This document shows, in pieces, positions 25,285 through 35,072 of a stretch of DNA of 64,000 bases; within the stretch, counting starts at the first letter, position 1, and each line of letters opens with the position of its first letter. Origin of the DNA: CAYUJH01 sp964394585. GTDB lineage: Bacteria > Bacteroidota > Bacteroidia > Cytophagales > Flammeovirgaceae. The notes under the pieces are model-generated. The model saw only the letters and a list, made by a program, of their open reading frames with translations, was not told where the DNA came from and did not search any database. Location of the stretch: positions 1 through 64,000 of the forward strand of contig CAYMYI010000002.1 in assembly GCA_964394585.1 (NCBI GenBank). Reading direction: 5' to 3'. Position numbers and translations under genes: made by a program.

Positions 25285-25320
25285 TTTAAAAGGCTATCTC
25301 TTTACAGATAGCCTTTTAAA
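25285..25320. terminator. Bidirectional terminator between Ig-like and LRR genes
   Basis: A perfect 15-base stem (arms 25285-25299 and 25306-25320) around a six-base loop, with T/A tracts built into the stem ends. It ends exactly where the convergent LRR gene stops. Confidence 0.9.
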
Positions 25321-26841
25321 TTATTGATAGTCAAATTTTATGGAAACGCTTCGGTCGTTAAACACCTTCATGATGGCTTTCAATTTTTCGTGCTCCATGG
25401 TTCCGACCTCAATGGCGTTGTCATTTACATAAAACTTGGTGAGCTTCTCCAAATCGATGATTTCTTCAGGCAGCGTAGTAAGCTGGTTAGCAGAAATATC
25501 CAACTCTTCTAAGTTCTTGAGCGAAAGGATTGCCCTAGGGAACTCAGTTATAAAATTGTGCTGTATGAGGAGGTAGCGTAACTTTTGCAAGTTTGCATAC
25601 GAAGTGGGTAAGCTAGTTAATCGGTTATGATGGATGTACAACTCTTTTAGTTGTGGTAACTTTGCAATGTTTTTGGGTAACGATTCAAGCTTGTTGTGGG
25701 AAAGAAACAGAATTTCAATTTTTTGCAATTGCCCAATTTGTTCACTAATCTCTGAAAGTTCGTTATGGTACAAATCTAGCCAAACTAAATTGGTAAGATT
25801 GAACAGTTCAGCAGGGATGTATTCTAGTCTGTTTTTATAAAGCATTAGGTTTTCCAAACCACTAAGTTGCCCCAATTCTTTAGGGAGCTCGAATAGGTAG
25901 TTTTCCGGTAAAATCAAGAACCGCAGGCTATCAAGCAAGCCAACTTCCGAAGGAATATAAAATAAACCACACCCTTGCATAACCAATCGGCGTAAATTGC
26001 GCAATTGCACTCGGCAAACGGTAGGCGTTAAGGCTATGGGGTTATCGCTTACCACAAGTTCTTTAAGGTTTTTCAGCTTTTCCAAGCCTTTTAAGCTTTT
26101 GAGTTGGTTGGCTTCCAGCTTGAGCACCTCTAAGTTCTTAAGGCGCTTAAGCTTTCGGGGCAATCGTGTGAGTTGGTTATTGCTCAGATCGAGTACGCGA
26201 AGCTCTGTTAACCGAGGCATGGTAATCCGCTTTTGAGTACCTAGCCGATTACCCGAAAGATCGAGATAGGTAAGCCCTCTAAGCTTTTTAAGTTTTCGAG
26301 GAATTTTTTCAAGATGATTTTTGCTGAGCGACAATCGGTTGATTGAACGGTTGCGAGCTGCATAAATAGCGCGGTGGGTAAGTGCACTGGCCGTAAAATT
26401 AATCGAAGTCAGTTGGGGCATCTCTGTAAATAACTCGCGGGGAACACATGCTAAGGCACTGTTGGTAAAGTTAAGCGAGGTGAGTTTTTGTTGCTCAATA
26501 ACTGCGCGAGGAACTGTTGTAAAGTTGTTGTACGTTAGGCGCAACGAGGTGGTATCGGTACTTCCTAAAGCATCAAGTTGTGTTTGGTAAACCTGCGTTT
26601 GTTTTGCGCGTTCTTGGCGTTCTTTTTTGGCATATTGTGCTCGGAGCGAGTCGGCTGTTGAGTCATTTTTTAACTTAGCGATGGCTTCTGCCCGAGCCAG
26701 TTGGCGCAGGCGTATTTCTTCTTGTACAACGGCGCGCACCGAATCTACTTTTTGCCTTTGTGCGGAGGAAAGCCATTCATACTGCGCAAAAAGGGGCGTA
26801 ACGAACAGCAGGCATAACAAAAAGAAAACATGACGTTTCAA
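25321..26841 (-). CDS. Exported leucine-rich repeat protein, TTG start
   Basis: A 506-residue protein with a clean signal peptide (FFLLCLLFVTPLFAQ). A charged, Arg/Lys/Gln-rich helical region (about 25-90) is followed by about 16 LRR units of 22-24 residues, mostly of the LxxLDLSxNxLxxLP type, such as LRVLDLSNNQLTRLPRKL. It is a binding scaffold with no enzyme domain. The start must be TTG (26839-26841), since there is no in-frame ATG before the signal peptide and an in-frame TAA lies just upstream. It carries the TTAGTTAACATT motif 14 bases before the start. Confidence 0.85.
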   Translation of the reverse strand: MKRHVFFLLCLLFVTPLFAQYEWLSSAQRQKVDSVRAVVQEEIRLRQLARAEAIAKLKNDSTADSLRAQYAKKERQERAKQTQVYQTQLDALGSTDTTSLRLTYNNFTTVPRAVIEQQKLTSLNFTNSALACVPRELFTEMPQLTSINFTASALTHRAIYAARNRSINRLSLSKNHLEKIPRKLKKLRGLTYLDLSGNRLGTQKRITMPRLTELRVLDLSNNQLTRLPRKLKRLKNLEVLKLEANQLKSLKGLEKLKNLKELVVSDNPIALTPTVCRVQLRNLRRLVMQGCGLFYIPSEVGLLDSLRFLILPENYLFELPKELGQLSGLENLMLYKNRLEYIPAELFNLTNLVWLDLYHNELSEISEQIGQLQKIEILFLSHNKLESLPKNIAKLPQLKELYIHHNRLTSLPTSYANLQKLRYLLIQHNFITEFPRAILSLKNLEELDISANQLTTLPEEIIDLEKLTKFYVNDNAIEVGTMEHEKLKAIMKVFNDRSVSIKFDYQ

Positions 26842-26855
26842 AATAGACTGACTTT

Positions 26856-26867
26856 AATGTTAACTAA
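26856..26867 (-). promoter_or_regulatory. Shared upstream motif TTAGTTAACATT, copy 2
   Basis: Lies 14 bases before the TTG start of the LRR gene, almost the same spacing as copy 1 before the TPR gene. Confidence 0.35.
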
Positions 26868-26902
26868 ACTTTTAGTTCAAATTTAACTAAGTTTTTAGTT
26901 AA
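26860..26902. repeat. Two tandem imperfect palindromes
   Basis: TTAACTAAACTTTTAGTT (26860-26877) and TTAACTAAGTTTTTAGTT (26883-26900) are direct repeats 23 bases apart, and each is itself an inverted repeat (AACTAA/TTAGTT). This is the layout of a double operator beside the LRR promoter. Confidence 0.5.
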
Positions 26903-27168
26903 AAAGGGAGCCAATATACATTTTTTAAGAGGGCAGCCATTTGGATGAAATATTACCAAGTATCCTGTTTTTAATTATTAATTTTTAAAGAATTAGCCTT
27001 CTTTCTTGATTTTTTTCCTGATTTGAAGGGGAAATAAAAAATAATTTTCAACTTTGCGCCCTTTGAAAATTAACGCAAAAAAAAGACTTGCATAGTTAAG
27101 ATAAATACTTGAAAACGAGGAGAGAAAAGAGGCAATTCAGTGCCTTTCCGTTCTAAAAACACAAAAAC

Positions 27169-29636
27169 ATGAAAGTACTAAAATTTGGAGGAACTTCGGT
27201 AGGTTCTGCAGATAGCATTCGAAAAGTCGCTAACATTATAAAATCGTATCATGAAGAGGGCGAAAAAGTGGCTGTAGTAGTTTCAGCGCTTTCAGGTACC
27301 ACCAATGCCCTTATCGAGGCAGGAAAGCTAGCAGGAGAGGGGAATGAGTCGTACAAAAAAATTGTGCAGAAAATCGAAGAAAACCACTTTGCAACTACCC
27401 GAAGCCTCATTGCTGTAAAGCGGCAGAGTCATTTTATCGCTGGTTTAAAAGTGTTACTTAACGAAGCAGAGGAACTTTTACATGGAGTGTGCTTATTGCG
27501 TGAACTTTCCCTACGTTCACTCGATTTAATCCAAAGTTTTGGCGAACGCCTTTCTGCATTTCTGATTGCAGGCTACTTTACCCAAGAAGGAATTCCTGCT
27601 ACATTTACCGATGCCCGCAATTTGGTACGAACCGACAACCGCTTTGGCGCTGCTCGGGTCGATTTTACAGTTACCAATCAACAAATTAGCGATTACTTTG
27701 CCGGGATAACCGAAACCGCCGTGATTACCGGTTTTATAGCTTCTACCGAAAAAGGAGAAACCACTACCTTAGGACGAGGAGGATCCGATTATACCGCAGC
27801 GATTTTTGGAGCAGCCCTCTACGCCGATGAAATTGAAATTTGGACGGATGTAGATGGCGTAATGACTGCCGATCCGCGCCGAGTACCCAATGCATTTTCT
27901 CTTTCGGCGCTATCGTACATCGAAGCGATGGAGCTATCGCACTTTGGAGCAAAAGTAATTTACCCTCCTACATTGCAACCGGCTTTTGCCAAGAAAATTC
28001 CTTTACGCATCCGCAATACGTTTAACCCGGCGTTCCCCGGTACGTTCATCAGCGAAGAAACCGACTCAAGCCAATTTAGCATAAAAGGCATTTCATCGAT
28101 TCCTGATATCTCCCTCATCAACTTTTCGGGCAGTGGTATGGTCGGCGTTCCGGGGGTATCATCTCGTTTGTTTGGCGCACTTGCCAAGCACGATATCAGC
28201 GTAGTACTCATTACACAGGCATCTTCAGAACATTCCATCTGTTTTGCCTTAACTCCTGAAGATGCAGAACGCGCTCGCATTGTGCTTTCCGGTGAATTTG
28301 CCCCGGAAATTGCTTCAGGTAAAATCGACTCGCCTTTGCTAGAAAAAGATCTTTCCATCATAGCGATGATTGGCGAGAACATGCGGAAAACTCCCGGTAC
28401 TTCTGCGGCTATGTTTGGGGCTTTAGGAAAGAACGGTATCAATGTAGTGGCAATCGCGCAAGGCTCTTCAGAGTTGAATATTTCTGTGGTAATTGAAAAG
28501 AAANNNNNNNNNNCCTGACCAAAGCGCTCAATTCACTACACGAAGATTTCTTTCTATCCGAAAATAAAACGCTCAATGTGTTTCTGGTAGGTGCAGGGCT
28601 GATTGGTTCCACCCTCCTAAAACAATTGAATGCACAAGCAGAACATCTGCTGAAAGACTATCAACTCAAAATAAACATTGTAGCACTGACCAACAGCAAG
28701 AAAATGGTATTTGCCGAAGGGGACAGCCTCGACGTGTCGAAATCGGTAGATGAACTCCTTGCCGATGGGGAAGCTGCCGATCTAAGTACGTTTGTAGGGC
28801 GAATGAAAGCCATGAACCTACCCAATACCGTATTTGCCGATTGTACCTCTTCAGAAAAACTTATCCCGTTTTACGAACCTATTTTAAGTAGTAGTATTTC
28901 GATTGTAACGCCTAGTAAACTGGCAAATTCAGGACCTTACGAGCGCTACAAGCGTTTGCTTAAAACCGCTGCAAAACACGGGGTAAAGTTTATGTACGAA
29001 ACGAATGTGGGTGCGGGGCTTCCCGTAATTAACCCTTTGAAAGACCTTAAAATTAGTGGCGACCGCATCATTAAAATCGAAGGAATTTTATCGGGTACGC
29101 TCTCTTACATTTTCAATAATTTTAAGCAAGGCAGAAGCTTTGCAGAAGTAGTGCGCGAAGCCAAAGAAAAGGGGTTTACCGAACCCGACCCACGCGAAGA
29201 CTTGAAAGGAATGGATGTAGCGCGCAAAATCTTGATTTTAGCACGAGAAGCCGGCTTCCCGATTGAACCCGAAGAAGTGGTAGTGAAAAACCTATTGCCG
29301 GAATCTTGCCAAAAGGCTCCGTCCGTAGAAGCCTTTTTCGAAGAGCTCGAAAAAGAAAACGATTACTTCGAAAAACTTTTAGCCAATGCCGATGCCGAGA
29401 ACAAATCATTGCGTTTCATCGCTACTCTAGATAAAGGGAAAGTAAATGTGGAATTGAAAGCCGTAGAGGCAGACCACCCATTTGTACATATTTCGGGAAG
29501 TGATAACATTCTGTCGTTTACCACCGAACGCTACCGCGACCGCTCACTCATTATCAAAGGACCCGGCGCAGGAGCTGAGGTAACTGCAGCAGGGGTGTTT
29601 GCGGAAATTATCAGTATCCGCCATTACTTGGATTAA
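27169..29636 (+). CDS. thrA: Bifunctional aspartokinase-homoserine dehydrogenase (split by assembly gap)
   Basis: First and third steps of threonine synthesis in one protein. The N-terminal half is an aspartokinase (KFGGTSVGSADSIRKV, GRGGSDYTAAI) with ACT domains near residues 310-440 for feedback by threonine. The second half is homoserine dehydrogenase (FLVGAGLIGSTLL at the NAD site; YETNVGAGLPVI; FTEPDPREDLKGMDVARK). Ten N at 28504-28513 make the first frame run into TGA at 28516, while the dehydrogenase frame resumes with LTKALNSLHEDFF from 28515. Such fusions normally run on without a break, so I read one gene with a wrong gap length. thrB and thrC follow on the same strand. Confidence 0.9.
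28504..28513. other. Assembly gap (10 N) inside thrA
   Basis: Placeholder run. The frames on its two sides differ, so the true number of bases here must leave remainder 2 on division by 3, not 10. Confidence 0.98.
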
Positions 29637-29722
29637 TTCTTTTATTAAAAAATAATGCGTTTTTGCACTAAAGCTGAAATGCTCGGCAATAAGTGCCTAA
29701 ACCTAGCAACACGAACTTCACT

Positions 29723-30658
29723 ATGAAAGAAAGCATAAAAGTGTTTGCTCCGGCAACGGTAGCCAATGTGGCTTGTGGCTTCGATATTCTTGGGTTTGCC
29801 ATTAATACGCCCGGTGATGAGGTCGTTTTAGAAAAACGAAATGTCAAAGGCTTGGAAATTACCGAAATTACAGGCGATAGTGGGCGGCTGCCTCGTGCTT
29901 TAGAAGCAAATACCACTACGGTGGCAATCCAAAAATACTTAGAGCATATCGGCGCCGAAGGAATTGGACTATCGGTTCGCTTACACAAAAAAATGCCTTT
30001 GGGGAGTGGCATGGGCTCTAGTGCTGCAAGTGCTGTTGCCGGGGTATTTGCCATTAACGAACTGATGGGAACACCGCTTTCGCGCACGGAAATCTTACCC
30101 TTTGCTATGGAAGGCGAACGGATTGCTTGTGGAGCTGCTCATGCCGATAATGTAGCCCCCTCGTTATTAGGAGGGTTTGTGTTAGTGCGGAGCTATCACC
30201 CACTCGATGTGGTAAAAATCGATACTCCCGAATCGCTTTTTTGCACACTCATCCACCCTCAGCTAGAAGTACCCACGCAAGATGCCCGTCGCATTTTGCG
30301 TAAGCAGCTTTCGTTGGAAGATGCCATCACACAATGGGGTAATGTAGGTGGTTTGATTGCCGGGTTGCAGCAAAACGATTTCGAACTGATCGGGCGTTCC
30401 CTTGAAGATGTCGTCGCTGAACCGGTGCGTTCTTTGCTCATCCCTGGCTTCCGCGAGGTAAAGGAAGTAGCGCTTGCGAATGGTGCCTTGGGCTGTGGTA
30501 TTTCCGGTTCGGGGCCTTCAATTTTTTCGTTGAGCCAAAGCCAAACTGCTGCTGAAACCGTTGGGGCATTACAACAAACCATTTTCAGGAATCTAGAAAT
30601 TGAAAGCGAAGTGTATGTGTCGCAAATCAATCAGCAAGGTCCAACGGTGTTAGGGTAA
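29723..30658 (+). CDS. thrB: Homoserine kinase
   Basis: Phosphorylates homoserine. It is a GHMP-family kinase of 311 residues with the ATP loop PLGSGMGSSAASAVAG and the N-terminal VFAPATVANVACGFDILGFA segment of ThrB. The C-terminal Gly-rich motif CGISGSGPSIFSL is also present. The frame is open to 29693, but the ATG at 29723 gives the usual ThrB start. Second gene of thrABC, 86 bases after thrA. Confidence 0.95.
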   Translation: MKESIKVFAPATVANVACGFDILGFAINTPGDEVVLEKRNVKGLEITEITGDSGRLPRALEANTTTVAIQKYLEHIGAEGIGLSVRLHKKMPLGSGMGSSAASAVAGVFAINELMGTPLSRTEILPFAMEGERIACGAAHADNVAPSLLGGFVLVRSYHPLDVVKIDTPESLFCTLIHPQLEVPTQDARRILRKQLSLEDAITQWGNVGGLIAGLQQNDFELIGRSLEDVVAEPVRSLLIPGFREVKEVALANGALGCGISGSGPSIFSLSQSQTAAETVGALQQTIFRNLEIESEVYVSQINQQGPTVLG

Positions 30659-30690
30659 TCCTTCATACATATACTATTAACAACTACCTT

Positions 30691-31992
30691 ATGGAACTAT
30701 ATAGCACAAAGCGTATATCGCCTGAAGTAAATATTGAACAAGCTGTGTTCAGGGGACTTCCTCCCGATAATGGGTTGTACATGCCCACGCATATCCCGCA
30801 ACTTCCCACTTCGTTTTTTGAAGAAATCGACCAACTATCGCTACAAGAAATTGCCGTAGCCGTGTCCCAAACGCTGTTAGATGGCGAATTGCCGGCGAGT
30901 GCTATCAAAGCATTGGTAGAAGAGGCAATTAATTTTGAGGCGCCTTTGGTCGAAGTAGAAAAAAACATCTTTTCGTTAGAGTTATTTCACGGGCCTACAT
31001 TAGCTTTTAAAGATTTTGGCGCAAGGTTTATGTCGCGGCTGATGGGGCATTTCCTCACTAAAGAAGAAAAAGAAATTCATATTCTCGTTGCTACTTCGGG
31101 CGATACCGGTAGCGCCGTAGCGCAGGGCTTCCTAGGTGTGCCGCGCATTAAGGTAACCATTTTATATCCTAGCGGGAAGGTAAGCGAAATCCAAGAAAAA
31201 CAACTCACTACCATAGGGCAAAATATTACGGCATTGGAAGTTGAAGGTACGTTTGACGACTGTCAAAAACTCGTGAAACAAGCCTTTTTGGATGAAGAAA
31301 TTCGTGCCAACAAGCATCTGACCTCCGCGAACTCGATTAATATTGCTCGTCTGATTCCGCAATCGTTCTATTATTTTAATGCGTATGCACGTACTAAAGC
31401 ACTTGGGAAACCCCTGGTTTTTTGCGTGCCCAGTGGCAATTTTGGGAACCTCTGCGGGGGGCTAATTGCTATGCAAATGGGGCTGCCGGTGCACAAATTT
31501 ATCGCGGCGACCAATGCCAACCACATCGTACCCGATTACCTTGCCGAAGGCAAGTTCAGCCCAAAGCCTTCTGTAAAAACTATAGCAAACGCAATGGATG
31601 TAGGCAACCCCAGCAACTTTCCACGAATGATGCACCTACTCGGTGAAAAATGGGAAACGGTAAAAAATTATATTTCTGGCGCATGGTACACCGATGCGCA
31701 AATCCGTGAAACCATGGCAAACGTGTACCAACATTTAGGATATGTAATGTGCCCACATACTGCCATTGGGTACCGGGGCTTAACCGATGCCTTGGCTACC
31801 TTGGATGGGGCTTATACAGGTGTCTTTTTGGCAACAGCGCATCCTGCAAAATTCACCGATGTAGTAGAGCCCGTAATAGGGCAGCCTGTGGAAATACCTC
31901 CTCGATTGCAAGCCTCTATCGATAAAACAAAGCGGTCAGTAAAAATGCCAAATGACTTTTCTTTGCTAAAAAAGTATCTCTTAGAAGATTAG
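30691..31992 (+). CDS. thrC: Threonine synthase
   Basis: A PLP enzyme that makes threonine from phosphohomoserine. The PLP lysine is in LAFKDFGARF, and the phosphate-binding region ATSGDTGSAVAQGF and CVPSGNFGNL are clear. The N-terminus (YSTKRISPEVNIEQAVFRGL) is that of the 430-residue ThrC class found in E. coli. It starts 32 bases after thrB and completes the threonine operon. Confidence 0.95.
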   Translation: MELYSTKRISPEVNIEQAVFRGLPPDNGLYMPTHIPQLPTSFFEEIDQLSLQEIAVAVSQTLLDGELPASAIKALVEEAINFEAPLVEVEKNIFSLELFHGPTLAFKDFGARFMSRLMGHFLTKEEKEIHILVATSGDTGSAVAQGFLGVPRIKVTILYPSGKVSEIQEKQLTTIGQNITALEVEGTFDDCQKLVKQAFLDEEIRANKHLTSANSINIARLIPQSFYYFNAYARTKALGKPLVFCVPSGNFGNLCGGLIAMQMGLPVHKFIAATNANHIVPDYLAEGKFSPKPSVKTIANAMDVGNPSNFPRMMHLLGEKWETVKNYISGAWYTDAQIRETMANVYQHLGYVMCPHTAIGYRGLTDALATLDGAYTGVFLATAHPAKFTDVVEPVIGQPVEIPPRLQASIDKTKRSVKMPNDFSLLKKYLLED

Positions 31993-32115
31993 ATACACCG
32001 AGAAATACTCGAATTACTCTGTGAAGTTTCCAACAGACTTTAGCCTAAGGCCTATTGATACCATATAGAAAACGCTGCGAAAAGGACACCAACTATGTAG
32101 CAATATGGAGTTTTG

Positions 32116-32616
32116 CTAGTTGGTAGCCACTGGGAAAATCAGTTTTTTCACCGGCAAGGAATCGGGGCACTCTTCAAGCAATTGCAAACTGGTTTTTGCC
32201 ATCACAGGGTGCTGATAGGTAGGGGCTATTTCACACAGCGGAACGAGGGTAAACTTACGATTATGCAATTGCGGATGCGGCACGGAAAGGTGTTCGTGCC
32301 GGATAATTTCATGGTTATAGTAAAGGATGTCGATATCTATGGTGCGGGCATGCCACTTTTGATGGCGCGTTCTGCCTAAAGCAAGTTCAATGCGTTGTAG
32401 TTCATCGAGCAATGCTATCGCAGACAAATGCGTGTGTAACGTTACTACTTGGTTGTAAAAAGGAGGTTGTTCGGTAACGCCCCAAGGAGCTGTTTCGTAA
32501 ATAGCCGATAAGTTTTCGACAGTGCCTGTGCGGTCAGAAATTAACAAAATAGCTTGTTCAAGGGTGAGCTGTCGGTTTCCCAAATTGCCCCCCAAGAGTA
32601 AATAAGCAACATTCAT
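32116..32616 (-). CDS. folK: HPPK, 2-amino-4-hydroxy-6-hydroxymethyldihydropteridine pyrophosphokinase
   Basis: Transfers pyrophosphate from ATP to the pterin in folate synthesis. Markers are LLLGGNLGNR at the N-terminus, SAIYETAPWGVTEQPPFYNQ, the signature RTRHQKWHARTIDIDIL with the two Mg-binding Asp residues, and VPHPQLHNRKF. The ATG at 32616 gives 166 residues, the normal length; a longer frame up to 32739 is not needed. Confidence 0.93.
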   Translation of the reverse strand: MNVAYLLLGGNLGNRQLTLEQAILLISDRTGTVENLSAIYETAPWGVTEQPPFYNQVVTLHTHLSAIALLDELQRIELALGRTRHQKWHARTIDIDILYYNHEIIRHEHLSVPHPQLHNRKFTLVPLCEIAPTYQHPVMAKTSLQLLEECPDSLPVKKLIFPVATN

Positions 32617-32770
32617 AGATATACGGGTGGAAATGTGCATGTGGTATTGGCATTGCATCGTTCGATGGAGCCGAAGTGATACTGCCCTGAACAAATTACC
32701 ACAAAACGATAGGATACAAGGATAGGGTATCTGTTGCAAACTGCCAAAGATTTCACCCTATCCTTGAGTG

Positions 32771-33490
32771 CTATGCCCTCAGTGCGTTGATTTCGCGCAC
32801 AAGCAAGCGTTTGGAAATTGGCAAAAGCGTTTCTTCGATGGGGCAAGCTACTTTAGACACCACCAAGAACGTGGCAGGGTTGGGTAAAAATCGAAATCGG
32901 CGTACCATTTGAATTTTAAGGTTTTCGTATGTTTCGCCAATGCGTTTCATGACTTTATCGACCAATTCGGTATGAATTCCTTGAAAAGTCTCGTTCGAAT
33001 TTTCGAAAATACTGATTTTATATCGGTAAATGAGAATATCGGTGATGGGGTGTGGTGAAAGAAAAAAGTATCCTTCATCGGAATATAGCGGAGTAATGCC
33101 TATCGGGGCAATTTCAATATTCTCTTCAATAAACTCATAGACTTCTTTGCCTTCTTCTAGCATTTCTTTCAGCCTTGGGAGTGCATAGTATACGATCTCT
33201 TCTATTTCTTTCATTAGCTCATCGTCTTGTACAATTTCTTTGTACACGAGCTGTAGCTTTTTAAAATCGGCGTAATCGATACTCTTAGGGAAACTCTCGT
33301 AGTAAATTTGCTTATTTTCCTTGATTTTCAGCAGATTGCGGTAATGGAAAATAAGATCGCTCAAGTGCGGATAAATTTCTTTGCGTTCAAACGCTTGACG
33401 AATGTTTTTGAGGTACGCTAATAAGATGTACTTTTTGTACTCGTAATCAATCAGCCCTTCTGTTAGCCAGTTTTCGTGTAACGTGTTCAT
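32771..33490 (-). CDS. Conserved-looking protein of unknown function
   Basis: A 239-residue acidic, mainly helical protein without signal peptide or membrane segment. The first 140 residues are rich in Glu, Lys and Tyr; the second half contains strands (IGITPLYSDEGYFFLSP, ITDILIYRYKISIFE) and an Arg-rich stretch VRRFRFLPNPATF. I do not recognise a domain. folK lies 154 bases downstream on the same strand; whether they are cotranscribed is open. Confidence 0.7.
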   Translation of the reverse strand: MNTLHENWLTEGLIDYEYKKYILLAYLKNIRQAFERKEIYPHLSDLIFHYRNLLKIKENKQIYYESFPKSIDYADFKKLQLVYKEIVQDDELMKEIEEIVYYALPRLKEMLEEGKEVYEFIEENIEIAPIGITPLYSDEGYFFLSPHPITDILIYRYKISIFENSNETFQGIHTELVDKVMKRIGETYENLKIQMVRRFRFLPNPATFLVVSKVACPIEETLLPISKRLLVREINALRA

Positions 33491-33802
33491 AATTCTTTGT
33501 TTTATTCAAGATAACAGCAAAGAATATACAAACCGAAAGCAATTTTGCAAAACTAAATTTGGGGTTTTGCTTTGGAAGGTTGGGAAATCAAGTGAAAATG
33601 GAAGGGTATTACGGGACAGCAAAAAAATTGGGAGGATATAAAAAACACAAGGGTAAGCAAAATGCCTACCCGTTGTGATTCTTTCAACCAGCTATGAAAA
33701 AGAAATACTTAGCGCAAAGCACTAAATGTTTGCTAATGAATAGCACAAATATTGGAAAATATCTTTGAATCTCAAATTTTCTTAAAAAAAATGTAGCCAG
33801 TT
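33491..33802. other. Intergenic region with one terminator
   Basis: 312 bases between two genes on the minus strand. Apart from the hairpin at 33640-33677 it holds no open frame or other structure that I can support; it must contain the promoter of the 239-residue protein gene. Confidence 0.5.
33640..33677 (-). terminator. Terminator after the carboxynorspermidine dehydrogenase-like gene
   Basis: CACAA-GGGTA at 33646-33655 pairs with TACCC-g-TTGTG at 33667-33677 with one bulge, and an inner GC pairing extends it. On the minus strand a run of six T follows. Confidence 0.75.
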
Positions 33803-35014
33803 TTAGTCATACTTATGGGGTAGTTCTATGTTCCGTTGTTCTTCCCACGGGAGCCCATGAATGTTGAGCTGTTCCATGAACGGATCGGGGTCAAACTCTT
33901 CTACATTAAACACACCTGGCTTTTTCCACAGCCCTTTGAGGTACATCATGGCGCCTATCATGGCAGGCACGCCGGTAGTATACGCAACGCCTTGCCCTCG
34001 CACCTCTTCGTATACTTTGGCGTGGTCGCAGTTATTAAAGATATAATACGTCTTATCTTCACCATCTTTTATCCCTTTAATTTGGCAGCCAATCGAGGTT
34101 TGGCCGGTGTAGTTTTCGCCTAAGGAAGAAGGCTCGGGTAGTACTGCTTTTAAAAACTGTAATGGAACAATTTCTTTCCCTTCATAGAGCACTGGGTCTA
34201 TGCGTGTCATCCCTACATTTTGCAACACGCGCAAGTGTGTAAGATATTCCTGAGAGAACGTCATCCAGAAGCGCGCTCGCTTAATGGTGGGAATGTTTTT
34301 CGTAAGCGATTCTAGTTCTTCGTGATATAGTAAGTACGATTCCTTCGGCCCTATGCGCGGATAGTCTATCGGTTTATGAATCGACATCGGTTCGATTTCA
34401 ACCCACTCGCCATTTTCCCAATATTTACCCTTTTGGGTGATTTCCCTTATGTTAATTTCCGGATTGAAGTTCGTGGCGAATGCCTTACCGTGGTCGCCGG
34501 CGTTGCAGTCTACAATATCGAGGTAGTGGATTTCGTCAAACTCATGTTTCAGTGCATGGGCGGTGAACACACCTGTTACGCCGGGGTCAAATCCACATCC
34601 TAAAATCGCGGTAATTCCCGCTGCTTTGAACTTTTCTTGGTAAGCCCATTGCCATTTATATTCAAACTTTGCCTCGTCGATAGGTTCGTAGTTTGCCGTA
34701 TCGAGGTAGCTCGTTTTGGTCGCCAAACAAGCATCCATGATGGGTAAGTCTTGGTAGGGCAATGCCACATTGATTACAATTTCTGGCTTGTATTTTTCAA
34801 TGAGGGCTATAACCTGGGGTACTTGATCGGCATCAACCGCTTCAGTTTGGAGGGTTACCCCATGCATTTCTTTAACCTCGGCAGCGATGGCTTCGCATTT
34901 TGCAACCGTACGGCTAGCCAGCACAATGTTGGAAAATACCTCGGGGACCATAGCACATTTGTGAGCCACAACGCTTCCAACGCCGCCCGCTCCAATAATT
35001 AGAACTGTACTCAT
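33803..35014 (-). CDS. Carboxynorspermidine dehydrogenase-like (saccharopine dehydrogenase family)
   Basis: A 403-residue NAD(P)-dependent reductase. The N-terminus has LIIGAGGVGSVVAHKCA and SRTVAKCEAIAAE. The middle (ALPYQDLPIMDACL, YLDTANYEP, LGCGFDPGVTGVF) matches the saccharopine dehydrogenase-like family whose best studied members make carboxynorspermidine or carboxyspermidine for polyamines. No decarboxylase gene lies beside it in the window, so the exact reaction is inferred from family resemblance. It is divergent from the PPP phosphatase gene. Confidence 0.85.
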   Translation of the reverse strand: MSTVLIIGAGGVGSVVAHKCAMVPEVFSNIVLASRTVAKCEAIAAEVKEMHGVTLQTEAVDADQVPQVIALIEKYKPEIVINVALPYQDLPIMDACLATKTSYLDTANYEPIDEAKFEYKWQWAYQEKFKAAGITAILGCGFDPGVTGVFTAHALKHEFDEIHYLDIVDCNAGDHGKAFATNFNPEINIREITQKGKYWENGEWVEIEPMSIHKPIDYPRIGPKESYLLYHEELESLTKNIPTIKRARFWMTFSQEYLTHLRVLQNVGMTRIDPVLYEGKEIVPLQFLKAVLPEPSSLGENYTGQTSIGCQIKGIKDGEDKTYYIFNNCDHAKVYEEVRGQGVAYTTGVPAMIGAMMYLKGLWKKPGVFNVEEFDPDPFMEQLNIHGLPWEEQRNIELPHKYD

Positions 35015-35044
35015 AAATTTCTATTTTTAACGATTCAAGATTCG

Positions 35045-35052
35045 CAAAGCTA
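35045..35052 (-). promoter_or_regulatory. Candidate -7 element of the carboxynorspermidine dehydrogenase-like gene
   Basis: Minus-strand TAGCTTTG, a full match to TAnnTTTG, 30 bases before the ATG. The -33 TTG is not evident. Confidence 0.4.
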
Positions 35053-35072
35053 CATGAAAGCCGCTGCTTCTT

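Larger units (their letters stand above)
26842..27168. other. Divergent intergenic region between the LRR gene and thrA
   Basis: 327 AT-rich bases. The LRR-proximal end holds the shared 12-mer and two tandem imperfect palindromes. On the thrA side, CAACTTTG near 27048 is one base from TAnnTTTG. I looked for a threonine-rich leader peptide and an attenuator hairpin before thrA and saw neither. Confidence 0.5.

Noticed and set aside
26900..27168. Threonine attenuator before thrA
   Set aside because: No short frame rich in Thr or Ile codons and no terminator-antiterminator pair could be seen.
28578..29636. Homoserine dehydrogenase as a separate gene
   Set aside because: The frame continues upstream to the gap with typical fusion-joint residues, and there is no start codon with a plausible leader.
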